This document shows, piece by piece, positions 26,594 to 34,893 of a stretch of DNA of 64,000 bases. Each line of letters begins with the position of its first letter. Position 1 is the first letter of the stretch. A program made the translations under genes and the position numbers. Under the pieces are notes generated by a model, which did no database searches, had not been told where the DNA came from, and saw nothing but the letters and a program-made list of their open reading frames with translations. The stretch comes from SLRI01 sp964576715 (GTDB taxonomy: Bacteria > Pseudomonadota > Alphaproteobacteria > Geminicoccales > Geminicoccaceae), in contig CAZNWE010000009.1 of NCBI GenBank assembly GCA_964576715.1, positions 6,800-70,799 on the forward strand, given 5' to 3'.

Positions 26594-26731
26594 TCAGGCG
26601 CGGCGGTTGACGGTCACCTGATCGAGCTGCGAGGGGTCGAGCACCACCGGCCCGGGGCCGTTCGGCGGCGGTGTCGGCTTGGGTGCGGTGTTTCGCGTCA
26701 TGCGGCCTTGCTCCATCGCTGTCTGCCGCAT
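26594..26731 (-). CDS. Small proline-rich peptide, convergent with sbmA
   Basis: 45 codons from ATG 26731 (other ATGs at 26716 and 26701). The core is Pro-rich (TAPKPTPPPNGPGPVV) and ends LDPSQLDQVTVNRRA. The LDQVT string resembles the leader C-terminus of some ribosomal peptide precursors, but no GG cleavage site follows. No ribosome-binding site stands out. It may be a real small protein or chance; the neighbouring peptide transporter makes it worth recording. Confidence 0.35.
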   Translation of the reverse strand: MRQTAMEQGRMTRNTAPKPTPPPNGPGPVVLDPSQLDQVTVNRRA

Positions 26732-26825
26732 GAATACACCGACACCCGCCCTCGATCCAGCCAAGGAACGCAAGGGCGCCGGCCGGACCGTCTTCCCCCC
26801 GTCCCCGCGTTTCCCCGTCTCCCCG

Positions 26826-27308
26826 TCACGCCGGTCGGGCCTTGGCCTCCGCCTCGGCGCTGATCGACGTGACCGCAATGAAGCTGTCCGGTGTGACCGA
26901 GACGCTGTCGATGCCGTGTTCGACCAGAAAGGCGGCGAAGCGCGGATGGTCCGAGGGGGCCTGGCCGCAGAGCTCGGTCTTGATGCCGGCACTCTCGGCC
27001 TTGGCCAGGAGGTCCGCGATCGAGGCTTTGACCGCCGGGTCCGCCGCGTCGAAGAGGTCGCTCAGGATGCCGCTGTCGCGGTCGACGCCGAGGGTCAGGT
27101 CGTTGGAGCCGATGGAGAAGCCGTCGAACTGCTCGGCGAAGGCCTCGGCCAGGATCACGTTGGCCGGGATCCCCGCCATCATGTAGACCTGGAGCCTGTC
27201 CTCGCCGCGCACGAGGCCGTTCTCGGCCAGCGCGGCCAGGACCCGGTCGGCCTCTTTCAGGGTACCGACGAGGGGGATCATCACGATGAAATTGACGAAT
27301 TCGAGCTC
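26826..27308 (-). pseudogene. ppsA: C-terminal fragment of phosphoenolpyruvate synthase
   Basis: About 160 codons match the end of PEP synthase (normally near 790 residues): VMIPLVGTLKEADRVLAAL, FAEQFDGFSIGSNDLTLGVD and CGQAPSDHPRFAAFLVEHG, with the catalytic cysteine kept. The conserved SNDLTQLTLG motif has lost three residues, as expected from a nine-base deletion between two CTGACC repeats. Nothing upstream on this strand encodes the swivelling phosphohistidine or ATP-grasp domains. A decayed remnant with no functional enzyme. Confidence 0.8.
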
Positions 27309-27482
27309 GCTCGGGCTAGCTTCACCGCCCGACACTCGAGGGCAAAACCCTCGCGATACCCTTCCGAGTGGTGGCGCAACGGGCGATGAACAGCAGCCGA
27401 CTGGGCCGGTTAGCATGGCGGTCGTGCCGGCCCAAGGCCGGCAGGGGCAGGGCAGGGCGACGCTTATCGCCGGCGGGCGCCG

Positions 27483-28511
27483 ATGACCGGCGATGTCGAT
27501 CCGGCATCCGTCGATCTCCCGGCCAGGCTGGCTTTCCTGCGGCAGCCGACGAGCCATCCCGAGCACCCGCCGCGGATCGACGTCATCGAGACCCACTTCG
27601 CCTGGGTCTTTCTCGGCGACCGGCTGGTGCGCAAGTTGAAGAAGCCGATTCGCACCGACTGGCTCGACTTCGCCACGGCGGAACGGCGGCGGCGGGCCTG
27701 CGCCGCCGAGGTGCGGCTCAACCGGCCGCTCGCCCCGGACGTCTATCTCGGGGTCGAGGATCTCGTCCTGACCGGCAGCGGCGAACTGGCGCTCGGCCGG
27801 CCCGGGCGGCTGGTCGATAGTGTCGTCGTCATGCGCCGGCTGCCGGCCGCACTGGCCCTCGACCGCCGCGCCGCCCGGCTCGAGCGGTACGATCTGGCGC
27901 CGGTGGCCGCCCGGCTCGCCAGGTTCTACGGCAGCTGCGCTCAACCGTCGGTCGACCGCACCGCCCGGCTGGCCCAGGTCATGGACAGCCTGGCCAATCT
28001 CGAGAGCCGGCTGCTCGACGGTCCGTTGCGCACGCGGCATCAGCTGATGGCCCGCCTCCTGGCCTTCGCCCGCAGCCGGGCGGCATGCCTCGAGGCGCGG
28101 GTAGCGGCGGGCCGGGTGGTCGATGCGCACGGCGACCTGCGGCCCGAGCACATCTACCTCACCACCCCGCCCCGGATCCTCGACCGGCTCGAGTTCGAGG
28201 CCGCCTATCGACGGATCGATTGGCTCGAGGACATCGCCCTCCTGGCCGTCGATCTGCAACGGCAGGGCGCTGGCTGGATCGGCGAAGCGCTGATGCGCAT
28301 GGTGGCCAGCGCCCTCGGCGACCGACCGCCGCAAGGGCTCTGGTGCTTCTACCGTGCCTGGCGCGCCGTGCTCCGCGCCCAGCTCGCCATCGAGCATCTC
28401 GAGCGGCTAAACGGTGTCCCGCCGCCGGCCATGCGCGCGCACTGGCTGTTGCGTGCCCGCAGCTGCCTCGCGATCGCCGAGCGCCATCTCACCGCCCGAG
28501 CAGTTCGCTGA
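27483..28511 (+). CDS. Kinase-like protein, COG2187 (aminoglycoside phosphotransferase-like)
   Basis: 342 residues. The opening IETHFAWVFLGDRLVRKLKK then TDWLDFATAERRRRACAAEV is typical of COG2187, and the catalytic-loop-like VDAHGDLRPEHIYLT follows at about residue 217. Many members carry a C-terminal P-loop ATP-binding domain; this one lacks it and ends after a helical tail. Role unknown. It overlaps the convergent Prs-like gene by 23 bases. Confidence 0.85.
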   Translation: MTGDVDPASVDLPARLAFLRQPTSHPEHPPRIDVIETHFAWVFLGDRLVRKLKKPIRTDWLDFATAERRRRACAAEVRLNRPLAPDVYLGVEDLVLTGSGELALGRPGRLVDSVVVMRRLPAALALDRRAARLERYDLAPVAARLARFYGSCAQPSVDRTARLAQVMDSLANLESRLLDGPLRTRHQLMARLLAFARSRAACLEARVAAGRVVDAHGDLRPEHIYLTTPPRILDRLEFEAAYRRIDWLEDIALLAVDLQRQGAGWIGEALMRMVASALGDRPPQGLWCFYRAWRAVLRAQLAIEHLERLNGVPPPAMRAHWLLRARSCLAIAERHLTARAVR

Positions 28512-29472
28512 TCGCACCCCCGCTCTCGAGGCAGCCAATGGCCTCGGCGACGAGCCCGGCACAGCTCACCACTTCCAGCACCGGCAGCGATGCCGCATCC
28601 AGGCGCGGCGGATCGATGCTGTCGGTGACCAGGAGCCGCGCCAACGGTGCCGGTGCGAGCTTCTCGGCCGCACCGGCCGAGAAGACGCCGTGCGCCACCA
28701 CGACGATGGGCCGGGCGGCGCCGGCGGCGACCAGCGCTTCGGCCGCCCGGGCCAGCGTCCCGCCGGAGCTCACCAGATCGTCGATGATCACCGGCTGCGC
28801 CCCCCGCACCTCGCCGTAGAGCTGCTCGCCGCTGACCACCCCGCCGCTCCGCCGCTTGTCGGCCACGGCCCGGCCGAGCCGGCGGCCGAGCCGTGCTTCG
28901 AGCTGCTCCTGGAAGAGCTGGGCCCGCTTCAGGCCGCCCGGATCGGGCGCCACCACCACGACCTCCTGCCCCTTGAGTTCGGTTGCGAGGCGGTCGGCGA
29001 ACAGCCGGTGCGTGTCGAGCGGGACGGTGGTGATGCGAAACGCGTTCTCGAAGGCCGGCAAATCGTGCACCTCGAGCGCCAGCACGGTCTCGACGCCGAC
29101 CGCCTCGAGCAGCTGCGCCAGATAGCGCAGGCTCAGCGGATCCCAGGGCTTGGTCCGTCGGTCCTTGCGCGCATAGGCGAGATAGGGAAACGCCGCGGTG
29201 AGCCGGGCGACCCCGGCATCGCGCAGCGCCCCGGCGAGCAGCAGCACCCGGCAGAGCCGATCGTGCACGGCACCCTCCCTGCCGCCGTCGAGGCTCTGGA
29301 CGATCACCGCGTGGCGACCGCGCAACTCGGCAAGCGGCCGGACCTTGACCTCGCCGTCTTCGAACCGCCGCTCCTCGACCGCCACGCGCTCGGCACCGAG
29401 TGCCGCCGCGACCCGGTCGGCGAACGCAGCGCCAGGCTCGAGGGCCAGGATCGCGGGCGGGCGGGTGGCCAT
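28489..29472 (-). CDS. Ribose-phosphate pyrophosphokinase-like protein (Prs paralogue)
   Basis: 327 residues, two phosphoribosyltransferase-fold halves. Prs-like features: RRFEDGEVKVRP, the altered flexible loop FPYLAYARKDRRTKPWDPLS (canonical Prs has RQDRK), the EVHDLPAFENAF region in place of DLHS, PDPGGLKRAQLFQEQL and the PRPP-binding loop VIIDDLVSSGGTL. It is divergent enough from housekeeping Prs to suggest a specialised paralogue. The start overlaps the CBS-BON gene stop, and a phosphoribosyltransferase is encoded divergently nearby. Confidence 0.87.
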   Translation of the reverse strand: MATRPPAILALEPGAAFADRVAAALGAERVAVEERRFEDGEVKVRPLAELRGRHAVIVQSLDGGREGAVHDRLCRVLLLAGALRDAGVARLTAAFPYLAYARKDRRTKPWDPLSLRYLAQLLEAVGVETVLALEVHDLPAFENAFRITTVPLDTHRLFADRLATELKGQEVVVVAPDPGGLKRAQLFQEQLEARLGRRLGRAVADKRRSGGVVSGEQLYGEVRGAQPVIIDDLVSSGGTLARAAEALVAAGAARPIVVVAHGVFSAGAAEKLAPAPLARLLVTDSIDPPRLDAASLPVLEVVSCAGLVAEAIGCLESGGAISELLGR

Positions 29473-30164
29473 CAGAGCCCGATCGGCATGCCGTCACGCA
29501 CCGCGAGGTGGTTCTCGACGCGGCGCACGCCCGGAATCTCGGCGGCGGCGAGCTCGAGCGCCCGCCGCTCGGTCGCGGTGGCGGCCAGCCCCCAGAGATG
29601 GACGACGCCATCCGCGACCACGATGGTCACCGAGCCGACGCTCGAGAAGCCGGCGGCCTTCGCCGTCGCCTCGAAGCGATCCTTGATCGCGACATCGTCG
29701 GGTGCCGGGCCCGCTGCCGGTGCCGGGGTAGCGGCGAGGCCGCGAACGAGGTCGGCGCGGGCGAGGATGCCGACGAGCTGCCCGTCGACGACCACCGGCA
29801 GCCGCTTGACCCGCCGCTCGTGCATCAGCCGCGCCGCGACATCGAGCGGGGTCTCGGGCGTGACCACCGCGAGGGCTTCGACCATCACCTCGCGCGCCGT
29901 CCGGCCATGCGCCTTCAAGAACGCCTCGGCCCGGGCATCCGGATCGACGAACAGATCGAGCCACCAGGGCCGCTCGCGCTCGGTCCCGGTCTCCGCCCGC
30001 TGCAGGAGATCGGCCTCGCTGACGATGCCGATCAGCCGGCCATCCCCGGTCACCACCGGCACCGCGCTGATCCGTCGGTCGACCAACAAGCCGGCGATGT
30101 CGCGCACCGGGGTCTCGGGCGACACCGTCACCACATCCGAGGTCATGACATCCTTGACCGGCAT
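29472..30164 (-). CDS. CBS-pair protein with C-terminal BON domain
   Basis: 230 residues from ATG 30164. Two CBS domains: VKDVMTSDVVTVSPETPVRD with ISAVPVVTGDGRLIGIVSEADL, and VVTPETPLDVAARLMHER with VKRLPVVVDGQLVGILARADL. A BON domain (residues about 160-225, VTIVVADGVVHLWGLAA) ends the protein. CBS pairs bind adenine nucleotides and BON domains bind membranes or ligands, so this looks like an energy or stress sensor. Its stop overlaps the Prs-like ATG, and a perfect FNR/FixK box lies 90 bases upstream. Confidence 0.92.
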   Translation of the reverse strand: MPVKDVMTSDVVTVSPETPVRDIAGLLVDRRISAVPVVTGDGRLIGIVSEADLLQRAETGTERERPWWLDLFVDPDARAEAFLKAHGRTAREVMVEALAVVTPETPLDVAARLMHERRVKRLPVVVDGQLVGILARADLVRGLAATPAPAAGPAPDDVAIKDRFEATAKAAGFSSVGSVTIVVADGVVHLWGLAATATERRALELAAAEIPGVRRVENHLAVRDGMPIGL

Positions 30165-30253
30165 TCCTGACCCTCCCGCATCGCCACCCGCCATTGTGCC
30201 GCCAAGCAGCGGCGATCGCAATGACCCGGATCAAGCGGTGGCGGCCCGGCTGG

Positions 30254-30267
30254 TTGATCGAGATCAA
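30254..30267. promoter_or_regulatory. FNR/FixK-type binding site
   Basis: TTGATCGAGATCAA is an exact TTGAT-N4-ATCAA palindrome, the consensus for FNR/ANR/FixK-type regulators. It sits in the 263-base region between the divergent CBS-BON/Prs operon and the phosphoribosyltransferase gene, 90 bases from one start and 161 from the other. Low-oxygen induction of these genes is inferred. Confidence 0.75.
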
Positions 30268-30427
30268 GCGGGCGAGCGTCATGTTCGGCTATTCTCGCCG
30301 ATCCGTCGGGGCGACTGGCAGCGTGGCCGGGCCGTCGACAAGCCGCCTCGAGCCGGCGGGGCTGCCGGATCGGGTGGTCGTTGCGGCCGGCGGCTGCGCT
30401 GCGGGCAACACGCCTTGGAGGTGGCCG

Positions 30428-31105
30428 GTGATCTGGCAGCGTGAGCAGGTGTTCGCGGATCGAACCGACGCCGGGCGGCGGCTCGCCGAGCGCCTCCTCG
30501 CCCTCGAGCTGGAGCGGCCGGTGGTCCTCGCCTTGCCGCGGGGCGGGGTGCCGGTCGGCTTCGTCGTCGCCAAGGCCCTGGCCGCACCGCTCGATCTCGT
30601 CCTGGTGCGCAAGCTCGGGGCACCTGGGCGGGCCGAGCTCGCGGTCGGTGCGGTGGTCGACGGCAACCGGCCGGAGACCGTCATCAACCACGAGATCGTT
30701 CGCCATCTAGGTGTCCCGGCGGACTGGATCGAGGCCGAGACCGACCGCCAGCTGGCCGAGATCGAGCGCCGCCGCCAGGTCTATCTCGGCGGTCGGGCCA
30801 GGGTGCCGGTCGCCGGCCGCACCGCCATCCTGGTCGATGACGGCATTGCCACCGGTGCGACGATGGCGGCAGCGTTGCACGCCACCCGCCGGGCCGCGCC
30901 ACGCGAGCTGGTACTGGCCGTCCCGGTCGCCCCGCCCGACACGCTCGCCCGGCTGCGGCCCGAGGTCGACCGGGTGGTCTGCCTCTGGGCACCCGAGCCG
31001 TTCACGGCGGTCGGCGCCTGCTACCGGGATTTCACCCAGGTCGATGACGACGCGGTCGCCGCCCTGCTGCGCCAGGCGACGGCCCAGGACGCGCCCGGCC
31101 GATGA
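30428..31105 (+). CDS. Phosphoribosyltransferase
   Basis: 225 residues from GTG 30428, with GGAGG seven bases upstream; the frame is open further back without a good start. PRTase-fold features: ALPRGGVPVGFVVAKAL near the N-terminus, DLVLVRKLGAPGRAELAVGA and the PRPP loop AILVDDGIATGATM at about residue 135. The family usually stands next to stress or anaerobic genes. It faces the CBS-BON/Prs operon across an FNR-type box, so a nucleotide salvage or PRPP-linked role under low oxygen is plausible. Confidence 0.9.
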   Translation: MIWQREQVFADRTDAGRRLAERLLALELERPVVLALPRGGVPVGFVVAKALAAPLDLVLVRKLGAPGRAELAVGAVVDGNRPETVINHEIVRHLGVPADWIEAETDRQLAEIERRRQVYLGGRARVPVAGRTAILVDDGIATGATMAAALHATRRAAPRELVLAVPVAPPDTLARLRPEVDRVVCLWAPEPFTAVGACYRDFTQVDDDAVAALLRQATAQDAPGR

Positions 31106-31112
31106 GCCACCC

Positions 31113-31163
31113 GGTCCCTGGCGGTGCGAGGTCCCTGGCGGTGCGAGGTCCCTGGCGGTGCGA
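31113..31163. repeat. Three tandem copies of a 17-bp unit
   Basis: GGTCCCTGGCGGTGCGA occurs three times without interruption at 31113, 31130 and 31147, starting just after the phosphoribosyltransferase stop. All copies are identical, which suggests recent expansion. No coding or hairpin role is evident. Confidence 0.95.
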
Positions 31164-31370
31164 GCCGAACCGCAGCCGACCGCCAGCCGGCCGCCATCGC
31201 ACCCTCCCGAGCGGCACTGGACCGCCTCTTCCCTTGACCTCGCCGCACGACAGTCGTAACCGAACGGAATGCTCGATGTTCGTCAGATCTCACGAATTAG
31301 CCACCCGGTCTCTCGCTGAGGCCGGGCCGCGCTTTGTTTCGTGTGCTTTCATCTGACGGGTAGTCTGCTC

Positions 31371-31634
31371 ATGTCGACATTTTGTTTTTCCGTGCAGTCG
31401 GACGCGGTGCCGTCAGCACTGCCGCGCGTTCTCGAGGTGTTTGCGATGCACGGCTTCGTGCCGGAGCAGTGTCACGCCAGCCGCGTCGGTGACGCGGCCG
31501 AGGAGATGGTGGTCGATCTGCAGCTCGATGCCATCGATGCCACGCAGGCCGAGCTGCTCGCCAAGCGGCTCGGTCGGGTGGTCTGCGTGACCGGCGTGCT
31601 CTATTCCGAAAAGCGCCGATGCGTCGCCGCCTGA
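31371..31634 (+). CDS. Small ACT-like domain protein
   Basis: 87 residues from ATG 31371. The predicted beta-alpha-beta-beta-alpha-beta order and LPRVLEVFAMHGFVPEQCHA with VVDLQLDAIDATQAELLAKRL match single ACT-domain proteins such as acetolactate synthase small subunits and their relatives. The last 16 bases overlap the next gene. The 265-base upstream region holds tandem repeats and a GC-rich hairpin. A regulatory, amino-acid-binding role is inferred from fold only. Confidence 0.65.
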   Translation: MSTFCFSVQSDAVPSALPRVLEVFAMHGFVPEQCHASRVGDAAEEMVVDLQLDAIDATQAELLAKRLGRVVCVTGVLYSEKRRCVAA

Positions 31635-32233
31635 GCGGCGCGTGCCAGCCGATCCTGGTCGGGCTCTGGCTCCTGGCCACCCTGCCGGAGGCGGCGGCAG
31701 CCGGGCTCTGCAGCCGACTGACCGTGCCGCAGCAGCTCGATCTCGCCTGCACCGAGGCGGTCTCGCCCGGGGCCACGGCGGCGGCCGTGATCGACCCCGT
31801 GGACAGCACGTTCAGCGCCTTGAGCCGAATGTCGGTGCGCGCCCTCGACCCGGTGGCGGATCGCCTCGCCTGGCACGACCCGGCGGCTTGGCTCGAGCAG
31901 CAGATGATCGTCGATCTCGACGGCGTGTCGCAGGCGATCCGCGACCTCGGCAACGACCCGGACAGCCCGTTCGGCAGCGAGATGGTCCGCTCGACGATCG
32001 CGATGCTGGCCAGCGGCCTCGAGGGGCTGAGCCGCCTGCCCCTCGCCGGCTGCGACGACGGCACCGTCGAGCGCCAGCTCACCTGCCGATTCGGGGTCGA
32101 GCCGGTCGGCCTGATCGTGCGGATCAAGCTCGCCGGCGAGGACGCGGCGCGCTACGCCTTCAACATGCGCACCTTCAACGAGCAGCGGCTGCGCCACTTC
32201 ACCGCGATCGCCAACTCGTTCGCAGCACGCTGA
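31619..32233 (+). CDS. Hypothetical exported protein
   Basis: 204 residues overlapping the upstream ACT-like gene by 16 bases. A Sec signal peptide is likely (basic MRRRLSG, then ILVGLWLLATLPEAAAA with an AAAA cleavage region). The mature part has four cysteines (GLCSRL, DLACTE, AGCDDG, LTCRF), suggesting two disulfides in the periplasm. No family recognised. Possibly an alphaproteobacterial lineage-specific protein. Confidence 0.7.
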   Translation: MRRRLSGACQPILVGLWLLATLPEAAAAGLCSRLTVPQQLDLACTEAVSPGATAAAVIDPVDSTFSALSRMSVRALDPVADRLAWHDPAAWLEQQMIVDLDGVSQAIRDLGNDPDSPFGSEMVRSTIAMLASGLEGLSRLPLAGCDDGTVERQLTCRFGVEPVGLIVRIKLAGEDAARYAFNMRTFNEQRLRHFTAIANSFAAR

Positions 32234-32269
32234 GTGCACGATCTCCGGATGCCGGCGAGTGCCGGCCGT

Positions 32270-32485
32270 TCAGCGGTCGCCGGCACCGGGTGGCGGCGCT
32301 TGCGGATCCTCGTCATCGTCGACCTCGACCGCCGGAACGGCATAGCTCCCGTCGAGCCAGCGGCCGAGATCGATGTCGCGGCAGCGGGCCGAGCAGAACG
32401 GGCGATGGCGCAGCACCATCGGCTTGCCGCAGATCGGACAGCGCCGGCGGGCGGGGGTCGCTCGGGTGAACCGGCTGCCCGGCAT
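32270..32485 (-). CDS. yacG: DNA gyrase inhibitor YacG
   Basis: 71 residues from ATG 32485. It has the four-cysteine zinc motif of YacG, RRCPICGKPM and FCSARCRDIDLGRWLDG, then an acidic tail. YacG binds GyrB and blocks DNA binding. Here it starts 4 bases after the RNase G-like stop, the usual alphaproteobacterial order. Confidence 0.95.
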   Translation of the reverse strand: MPGSRFTRATPARRRCPICGKPMVLRHRPFCSARCRDIDLGRWLDGSYAVPAVEVDDDEDPQAPPPGAGDR

Positions 32486-32489
32486 GGCG

Positions 32490-33701
32490 CTAGCCGGCCA
32501 CCCAGCCGCTGCCACCACAATTGGGGCAGCGCCGTCCGAGGGCGCGCAGCGGCTGGCCGCCGCGTTTGGCCCGGCTGATCTGGACGATGCCCAGGGGTGA
32601 CATCGGGTAGATCTGGACCGGCAAGAGGTCGCCTTTGAAGGCACGTTCGAGGGCCTGCTCGAGGCGCTGGCGCTGCGGCTTGGCGGTGAGATCGACGAAA
32701 TCCACGAGCAGGGTGCCGCCGAGATTGCGCAGCCGGACCAGCCGGCCGAGCACGGCGGCGGCCTCGAGATCGACCTCGAGGGCCGGGCGGCCACCGCTGT
32801 CGACGTCGATCGCCACACCGGCGGCCGTCTCCTCGATGATCAGCCGCCCGCCGCCGGGGAGGGCGACCTCGCGGGCCATCGCCTCGGCGAGCGCTGCGTC
32901 CACACCGGTGGCGGCGAAAGCGCCGGTCCTGCCGGCGAGCGCCTCGAGCGCCGGGCGCACGGTCTCGGGCAGCGCCTCGAGCAGCCGACGGGCCTCGGCG
33001 GCGAGTGCCGGATCGGCGACGACGAGCCGGTCCGGGGCGAGCTCGAGGCCACGCCAGAGGAGGCGGGCGAAAGGCGAGGGGCCGAAGCCGAGCGGCCCGG
33101 GCCGGCGCTGGTCGGCGGCGCGGCGTTTTTCCAGCCCCGCCCAGCCGTGGCACAGGCCGGTGAGTTCGGCGGCGAGCGCCGTGTCGTCCAGGGCGGCGGC
33201 GAGCCGGCGCAGCACCAGCCCGCCCGGGCTGCCGGCCGCCGTCATGAGCGCGCGGCCGCGGCCGACCAGTGGCTCGCGGTCGGCGGCGCGGACGTGGCGC
33301 GTGGCGGTGACGTCGTCGCCGTGCGGGCGAAAGATCAGGCTCGGCCCCGAGAGCCGGAGATCGGTCGAGAAGCGCGCCCCCTTGTCGGCTTCGGCGGCGC
33401 GCAAGCCCTGCACGATCAGCCACTCGCCGTCGTCGAGGCAGTGCTTGATGCTGATCTTCTTGGCGAGGCCACGGCGATGGCGGGCGTCCTTGCCCGTGAT
33501 GAAGCCCGGCCGCTCGCCGCCGTGGTCGAGAAAGGCCCCGTCGAGAGCGGGCTCGATGCCGGCGACCCGAGCCAGGAAGAACCGCTCCTCGATCGCCTCG
33601 GTGCTGGCATCGAGGTGCCACAGATCGACCAGGGCTCCACCCTCGACGATGGCCATGGCGAGGCCGCCGGCAATCTTGTCGACGACGAACTCGCGCGTCA
33701 T
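32490..33701 (-). CDS. rng: Ribonuclease E/G family protein
   Basis: 403 residues from ATG 33701, which overlaps the Maf stop. An S1-like segment (ARVAGIEPALDGAFLDHG) leads to the catalytic DNase I-like region with the two metal aspartates in GVAIDVDSG and TLLVDFVDL, then a Zn-link-like C-terminal CPNCGGSGWV. It is shorter than E. coli RNase G (489), mainly in the middle. It would cleave single-stranded RNA in rRNA or mRNA processing. Part of maf-rng-yacG. Confidence 0.9.
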   Translation of the reverse strand: MTREFVVDKIAGGLAMAIVEGGALVDLWHLDASTEAIEERFFLARVAGIEPALDGAFLDHGGERPGFITGKDARHRRGLAKKISIKHCLDDGEWLIVQGLRAAEADKGARFSTDLRLSGPSLIFRPHGDDVTATRHVRAADREPLVGRGRALMTAAGSPGGLVLRRLAAALDDTALAAELTGLCHGWAGLEKRRAADQRRPGPLGFGPSPFARLLWRGLELAPDRLVVADPALAAEARRLLEALPETVRPALEALAGRTGAFAATGVDAALAEAMAREVALPGGGRLIIEETAAGVAIDVDSGGRPALEVDLEAAAVLGRLVRLRNLGGTLLVDFVDLTAKPQRQRLEQALERAFKGDLLPVQIYPMSPLGIVQISRAKRGGQPLRALGRRCPNCGGSGWVAG

Positions 33702-34333
33702 GCCGGCCGCCAACCGAGGCCCTCGAGCAGACCCAGGGCCTCGACCAGGGGCAGGCCCACAACATTGCTGTAGGAGCCGTTGAGCCAGGGAATGAAGGCG
33801 GCGGCCCGGCCCTGGATGGCGTAGCCGCCGGCCTTGCCCTGCCATTCCATCGAGGCCAGGTAGCGGTCACGCTCGCTTCGGCTCAGGCGCTTGAAGCGGA
33901 CCTGCGTCGTCACCAGCCGGGTGACCAGCCGCCGTGCCGGGGTCACGACCGCGACCCCGCCCAAGACGCGGTGGCGCCGGCCGGAGAGCAGGTCGAGGCA
34001 GAACGTGGCCTCGTCGAGCGAGGTGGCCTTGGGCAGAATGCGCCGACCGCAGGCGACCACCGTGTCGGCGGCCAGCACGAAAGCCGACCGCTCCAGCCGG
34101 GATGCCACCGCCTCGGCCTTGGCGGCGGCGAGGCGAACCGCATGCGGGGCCGGTAGCTCGCCCTGCCGCACCGTCTCGTCGACGTCGGGCGTCTCGACCC
34201 GGTCGGGCTCGATGCCGACCTGGCGCAAGAGCGCGAGCCGGCGCGGTGAGGACGAGGCGAGAACGAGGGCTGAGCGAGACAAGTGCGGTCGATTCGGCGC
34301 AAGCAGGTCGGTTGTCGGCTGGTGGCGGGGCAT
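33698..34333 (-). CDS. maf: Maf family nucleotide pyrophosphatase
   Basis: 211 residues from ATG 34333. Maf signatures: LVLASSSPRRLALLRQVGI, the catalytic LAADTVVACGRRI and DEATFCLDLLSGRRH, and GKAGGYAIQGRAAAFI near the end. Maf hydrolyses non-canonical or modified NTPs (dTTP, UTP and m5U/psi types). Its stop overlaps the rng ATG, so the genes are translationally coupled. In most alphaproteobacteria infA precedes maf; it is absent here. Confidence 0.95.
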   Translation of the reverse strand: MPRHQPTTDLLAPNRPHLSRSALVLASSSPRRLALLRQVGIEPDRVETPDVDETVRQGELPAPHAVRLAAAKAEAVASRLERSAFVLAADTVVACGRRILPKATSLDEATFCLDLLSGRRHRVLGGVAVVTPARRLVTRLVTTQVRFKRLSRSERDRYLASMEWQGKAGGYAIQGRAAAFIPWLNGSYSNVVGLPLVEALGLLEGLGWRPA

Positions 34334-34413
34334 GCGGACCGCGCGGCCCGGGTGACCCCCCTGATGATCGCCGAAGCGCGGCGGGTCAAGCGCTCTGGTC
34401 GAGCGGGTGGCGC

Positions 34414-34863
34414 TCAAACGGCGGGGCTGTGGCTCGGCGGGAAGCGCTCGCGGATGCGCCGCAGCAGGAGATCGCGCAGCTCGCGATAGGCCTCGAGCCG
34501 CTGCTCGCGGCTGCCCTCCACCAGGCTCGGGTCGGGCAGGTGCCAGAATTCGAGCTCGCAGGCACTGTTGCGAGTCCGCTCGACCGCCTGGTGCTGGGCT
34601 TCCGGGGCGAGCGAGACCACCAGATCGAAATAGTCGTCGTCGAGCTGCTCGAAGCTGCGGGTCTTGTGCCGCTCGATGTCGATCCCGAGCTCGTCCATGA
34701 CCTGCACCGCGAACGGGTCGACCTCGCCACCGGCGCGCACCCCGGCGCTCTGCACGAAGATCCGCCGGCCATGCAGGTACTTCAACAGCGCCTCGGCCAT
34801 CGGCGAGCGGATCTGGTTCATGGTGCAGGCGAAGAGCACTGCACCCGGCAGCTCGCTGGTCAT
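34414..34863 (-). CDS. Low-molecular-weight protein-tyrosine phosphatase/arsenate reductase-like
   Basis: 149 residues from ATG 34863; a GTG at 34893, directly after the UPF0262 stop, would add ten. The LMW-PTP P-loop reads VLFACTMNQIRSPMAEALL, with the CX5R(S) nucleophile motif, and a DP pair (LPDPS) provides the general acid. It may dephosphorylate tyrosine or reduce arsenate; the location beside UPF0262 and Maf is typical for the phosphatase of this conserved cluster. Function otherwise unproven. Confidence 0.88.
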   Translation of the reverse strand: MTSELPGAVLFACTMNQIRSPMAEALLKYLHGRRIFVQSAGVRAGGEVDPFAVQVMDELGIDIERHKTRSFEQLDDDYFDLVVSLAPEAQHQAVERTRNSACELEFWHLPDPSLVEGSREQRLEAYRELRDLLLRRIRERFPPSHSPAV

Positions 34864-34893
34864 CGGCGGGGAGGCGCGCGCACGGGCGGGCAC

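Noticed and set aside
31269..31319. 16-codon leader-peptide-like ORF and GC-rich hairpin before the ACT-like gene
   Set aside because: It is not enriched in any single amino acid and no paired alternative hairpins could be made, so attenuation is unsupported.
34334..34413. infA expected between phosphatase and maf
   Set aside because: Only 80 bases remain and no IF-1 sequence can be read in any frame.
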